Shown: positions 60,930 to 64,000 of the stretch, in pieces
Layout: each line of letters starts with the position of its first letter
Position numbering within the stretch: the stretch's first letter is position 1
Source of the DNA: Megalonaias nervosa
Taxonomy: Eukaryota > Mollusca > Bivalvia > Unionida > Unionidae
Direction: 5' to 3'
Assembly (NCBI GenBank): GCA_016617855.1
Contig: JAECUM010096191.1
Span: forward strand, 1 to 64,000
Length of the DNA: 64,000 nucleotides
Made by a program: the position numbers and the translations under genes
The notes under the pieces: generated by a model
Told to the model about the DNA's origin: nothing
Database searches by the model: none
What the model saw: only the letters and a program-made list of their open reading frames with translations

Positions 60930-61725
60930 ATTATATACCTGATCAATGCATAAAGTTCTTTCATATATAGAATTCAATTGTATACTTGATCCATGCATAC
61001 AGTTCTTTCATACACAGAATTCAATTTTATACTCGATCCATGCATGCAGTTCTTTCATACACAGAATTCAGTTTTATACTTGATCCATGCATACAGTTCT
61101 TTCATACACAGAATTCAATTTTATATTTGATCCATCCATACAGCTCTTTCATATACAGAATTCAATTTTATACTTGGTCCATACATATGGTTCTTTCATA
61201 CATAAAATTCAATTTTATACTTGATCCATCCATACAGCTCTTTCATATACAAAATTCAGTTTTACACTTGATCCCTGCATACAATTCTTTCATATACATA
61301 ATTCAACTTTATACTTGATTAGGCATACATTCCTTTCATATACAGAATTCAGTTTTATACTTGATCCATGCATAAGGTTCTTTCATACACAGAATTCTAT
61401 TTTATACTCGATTCATGCATAGTTCTTTCATATATAGAATTCAACTGTATACTTGATCCATGCATACAGTTCTTTCATACATAGAATTCAATTTTATACT
61501 TGATCCATGCATACATTTCTTTCACATATAGAATTCAATTGTATACTCGATCATGCATACAGTTATTTCATATATAGAATTCAACTGTATACTTGATCCA
61601 TGCATACAGTTCTTTCATACACAGTATTCAATTGTATACTTGATCCATGCATACAGTTCTTTCATACACAGAATTCAACTGTATACTTGATCCATGCATA
61701 GAGTTCTTTCAGATACAGAATTCAT
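60930..61725. repeat. 47-bp tandem repeat
   Basis: About 17 units of TATACTTGATCCATGCATAC, AGTTCTTTCATACACAGAAT, TCAATTT. Each unit carries an EcoRI-type GAATTC word in most copies. The 110-residue + strand frame at 60986-61318 is repeat translation. Confidence 0.95.
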
Positions 61726-63085
61726 TTTAAAGACAAAAGCGGTTACTTGTGTTAGTGTTTGGTTTTGTATAAGTGTTTCTTAATATGAATAGGCTGATTC
61801 AGTTGGTGCTAAATTTTATGAAAATTTCATGACAATGACATTTCTAGTCAATGAAAGGAAAACAAGGTGTTTGCCTTTTCTGCTGCTGTGCTGATAGAAT
61901 GGTCAGAGACATGCAGAAAGATACACAAGGTTGCCATTTCTTTAAAATTCATGGATTTGGTGATTAGGAAATGTGCGGGGGAGTTAATGATATTCTGTTA
62001 AAAATGCCTGGACTCCAATTTAAAGAGATATGTTGATCCCTGTAGCATATGTAATTGGTAAATCCAAGAAAATTCTCTATCTTTCCAATCAATATTTCTA
62101 CTAGAGAGCATTGTATCAGATTAGAAGATTTTTATTATCTGACAAAGAATAGTTTTTGATGTGTTCAGATAGGTTAAAGTGTATAGACACTTAGGTAGTA
62201 ACAAACACTTGGCTTGTTAGCAGTTTGAAACCAGAAAGTCCAGTTGTTTCATTTTGTTAGTGTTCACATCTCTTCTAATCACTGTAGTTGCAGAGGAGTT
62301 GACTGTATGGAAGTGCTATTGCACTTCCATAGAGATTCATTGGACTCTGTGTGGTTTTGGGATCTGTCCAACTGGCATCCCACAGAGGATCACCTTCACT
62401 TCCAATTAAATATTGTTATAAAGTGATGACCAAAAGAATGTTGAGGTGTACCCTCCCATCTGCTGCAGGGATCTAGTCACCCCCAGTCCCTGACCAGTTT
62501 CATTACTATTGTAACTCATCAGAGGGAATTGACCTGGTTGATTAACTTGTTCAACTAATCACTTTGTCTTCTCAGTGAAAGGTTTCTATACCCATTTCTC
62601 TCCAGTGTCACTGGTGCAGCCAGTATTGCTACATGTTAGGTCATGTGACAACTGTACTGATCAGATGTATTATTCAAGCATCCAGGTTTCAAATGATACC
62701 ATTGGTTTAAATAAGGTATAAACAGAGAAATGACATGACAACTTTTAAATTTTTATTTAGATTACAAATGCTTTGTTTTTGTATACTGTAGATAATCAAA
62801 GTTAGTTTTTGTAATGCTAAGCAATTCTGTTGCTGTATCTTTCCTTGTTTATGTCCCACACTGTCTATAAATTCAAGGGTCTTACATTTTTGTGTGGGTT
62901 TTTGCAGTGCAATGAGGCATGAAAAATAGCTGATTTGGGACAACCACTTGAGATCCAGCATTAAATTATTTTATATGACCAATCACAGACAATGTTACAT
63001 TTGAAAGATCATTTTTAATTAGCTGATAATAGAAATTGAATCTCAGTCTTATGATCTCTAATACATTTTGTGAGAGATGGTCTAC

Positions 63086-63302
63086 CATATTTACTTGCTT
63101 TTATCTTCAGTCCAACTGTAAACAATACAGACCCTGATCTGTCATTGCATAATGAACCAGTATATCAGGGTCTATGTTGCTTGTTCTACTAATCAGTCCT
63201 AACAGACTACATACACCCAGATATGCTGGTGCATTATGTGACTGCAAATCTGGGTATGTGCAGTTTGCTGTTGGACTTGACTTATAAGTGAGCATAAATT
63301 GT
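63086..63302. repeat. Palindromic MITE-like element, copy 8
   Basis: CATATTTACTTGCTTTTATC and CCAACTGTAAACAATACAG on the left; GCAGTTTGCTGTTGGACTTG and ACTTATAAGTGAGCATAAA on the right. It lies about 60 bp from the splice donor of the neighbouring RUFY exon, inside the intron. Confidence 0.85.
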
Positions 63303-63363
63303 ATTTTCAGAGACCATACTTTGTTGTCCAACAAGTGTTTCCTCAGGACAGGTTGATACTCAC

Positions 63364-63534
63364 GTTTCAGGCCGTGCCGTAAAACATGCTCCAGGACGAC
63401 AAAAAACTGTTGCAGAGGTGCATGGTCATCATCCAACATCCGCCCATGTGACAGTGATGAATCAATAAGCTCCTTGATGATTAGTTTTGAAACATTCAAC
63501 AGATTTGCTCGTTCTATGGCCTTTGGGTCTTTAC
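63364..63534 (-). CDS. RUFY: RUFY-like protein, first RUN domain exon in window
   Basis: RUFY proteins are cytosolic adaptors on endosomes: an N-terminal RUN domain, coiled coils and, in most paralogues, a C-terminal FYVE finger binding PI3P; they work with Rab, Arl8 or kinesin/dynein partners. This exon has 171 bases: two bases finishing a codon, then [56 protein letters not shown] and one base. Acceptor ATTACAG, donor [29 protein letters not shown] is the RUN signature of this family. Together nine exons (171+118+105+124+71+75+172+117+168 nt) give 373 uninterrupted codons with all phases matching. The N terminus lies beyond 64000. RUFY2-like features dominate the coiled coil; the paralogue cannot be fixed since invertebrates usually have one gene. 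Confidence 0.95.
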
Positions 63535-64000
63535 CTGTAATAGGAAAGTACAGGATTAATTGGTTGGTTGGTTCGGGGATCCATGAAAGGCTTAGAAGAT
63601 ATCCTGTGACATAATGTAATAATTCCATTTATGTCAAACTTCTATGGTGATGGCATTTATGAGTGAGTAATTTTGTCCTTATTGCTCAGTATATTGCATT
63701 TTTTATGAAGCATTACATTTGTCATAAGTACAGTACCCTCACTATAAGACCCTTCTTTATAAGAAGGTTCCTGTTACAAGGTGGGTATGGACACAGATTC
63801 CAATTCATTATGTGGCAGTAAAATGATATGTATTGTGTACTTCATTATATGGCAATATACTCTGGCTCCCTTGGACAGTGTTATAATGAGGGAATACAAT
63901 ATCATGTACTTCATTACATGACAGTATAATCTGGCTATCTTGGACAGTGTTATAATGAGGGAAAACAGATATAATGAATTGCTAGAGTACCACATGCATC
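63535..64000 (-). other. RUFY upstream intron (partial)
   Basis: Begins with the acceptor of the exon at 63364-63534. At 63735-64000 a roughly 70-bp unit with CTGGCTATCTTGGACAGTGT and TATAATGAGGGAA is repeated two to three times. No further RUFY exon is visible before the edge. Confidence 0.7.

Larger units (their letters stand above)
59502..63363 (-). other. RUFY intron
   Basis: Contains MITE-like copies at 60597-60806 and 63086-63302 and a 47-bp tandem array at 60930-61725. 59520-60590 and 61740-63080 hold nothing recognised; + strand frames at 59515-59916 and 62244-62426 lack motifs. TCAAGGTCA occurs at 60062-60070. Confidence 0.8.

Overview
This window is invertebrate animal DNA, most likely from a bivalve mollusc. 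It is AT-rich and intron-dominated, with many tandem arrays, dispersed repeats, SINE and LINE copies and short inverted-repeat elements. The bivalve call rests mainly on a molluscan-type gonadotropin-releasing-hormone (GnRH) precursor; the species cannot be named from the sequence.

Two protein genes can be supported. On the + strand, at about 3.56-8.4 kb and possibly to 12.6 kb, lies a GnRH-type neuropeptide gene. It has a candidate TATA promoter and untranslated first exon near 3.6 kb. The coding exon at 5693-5876 carries the signal peptide, the hormone QNYHYSNGWLP, an amidation glycine, a Lys-Arg cleavage site and the start of the associated peptide. A second coding exon lies at 8322-8393, and a possible terminal exon at 12449-12625. 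On the - strand, from 63534 down to 21510, nine exons of a RUFY-family gene (RUN domain plus coiled coil, an endosomal adaptor) join with consistent splice phases into 373 codons. Its start lies beyond the right edge. No FYVE zinc-finger exon was recognised to the left. The two genes face each other: they are either convergent or, if RUFY continues past base 1, the GnRH gene is nested in a RUFY intron.

The rest is repeat-rich. I see (i) tRNA-derived SINE copies, four with perfect 11-12 bp target duplications; (ii) two copies of an L2/CR1-like LINE, one retaining most of the reverse transcriptase frame with four nonsense codons; (iii) two solo LTRs of one family, each with a perfect 4-bp target duplication; (iv) at least nine copies of a palindromic MITE-like element; (v) several dispersed repeat families, one carrying estrogen-response-element-like palindromes and another carrying TGACCTTGACC motifs; (vi) tandem arrays with periods of 23, 27, 31, 38, 40, 44, 47, 67 and 72 bp, and a 41/30-bp higher-order array; (vii) long microsatellites.

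The points most worth following are the GnRH peptide with Leu at position 10, its promoter and last exon, the unresolved 3' end of the RUFY gene, and the ERE-bearing repeat blocks inside RUFY introns. Introns and flanks with nothing recognisable are listed as such.
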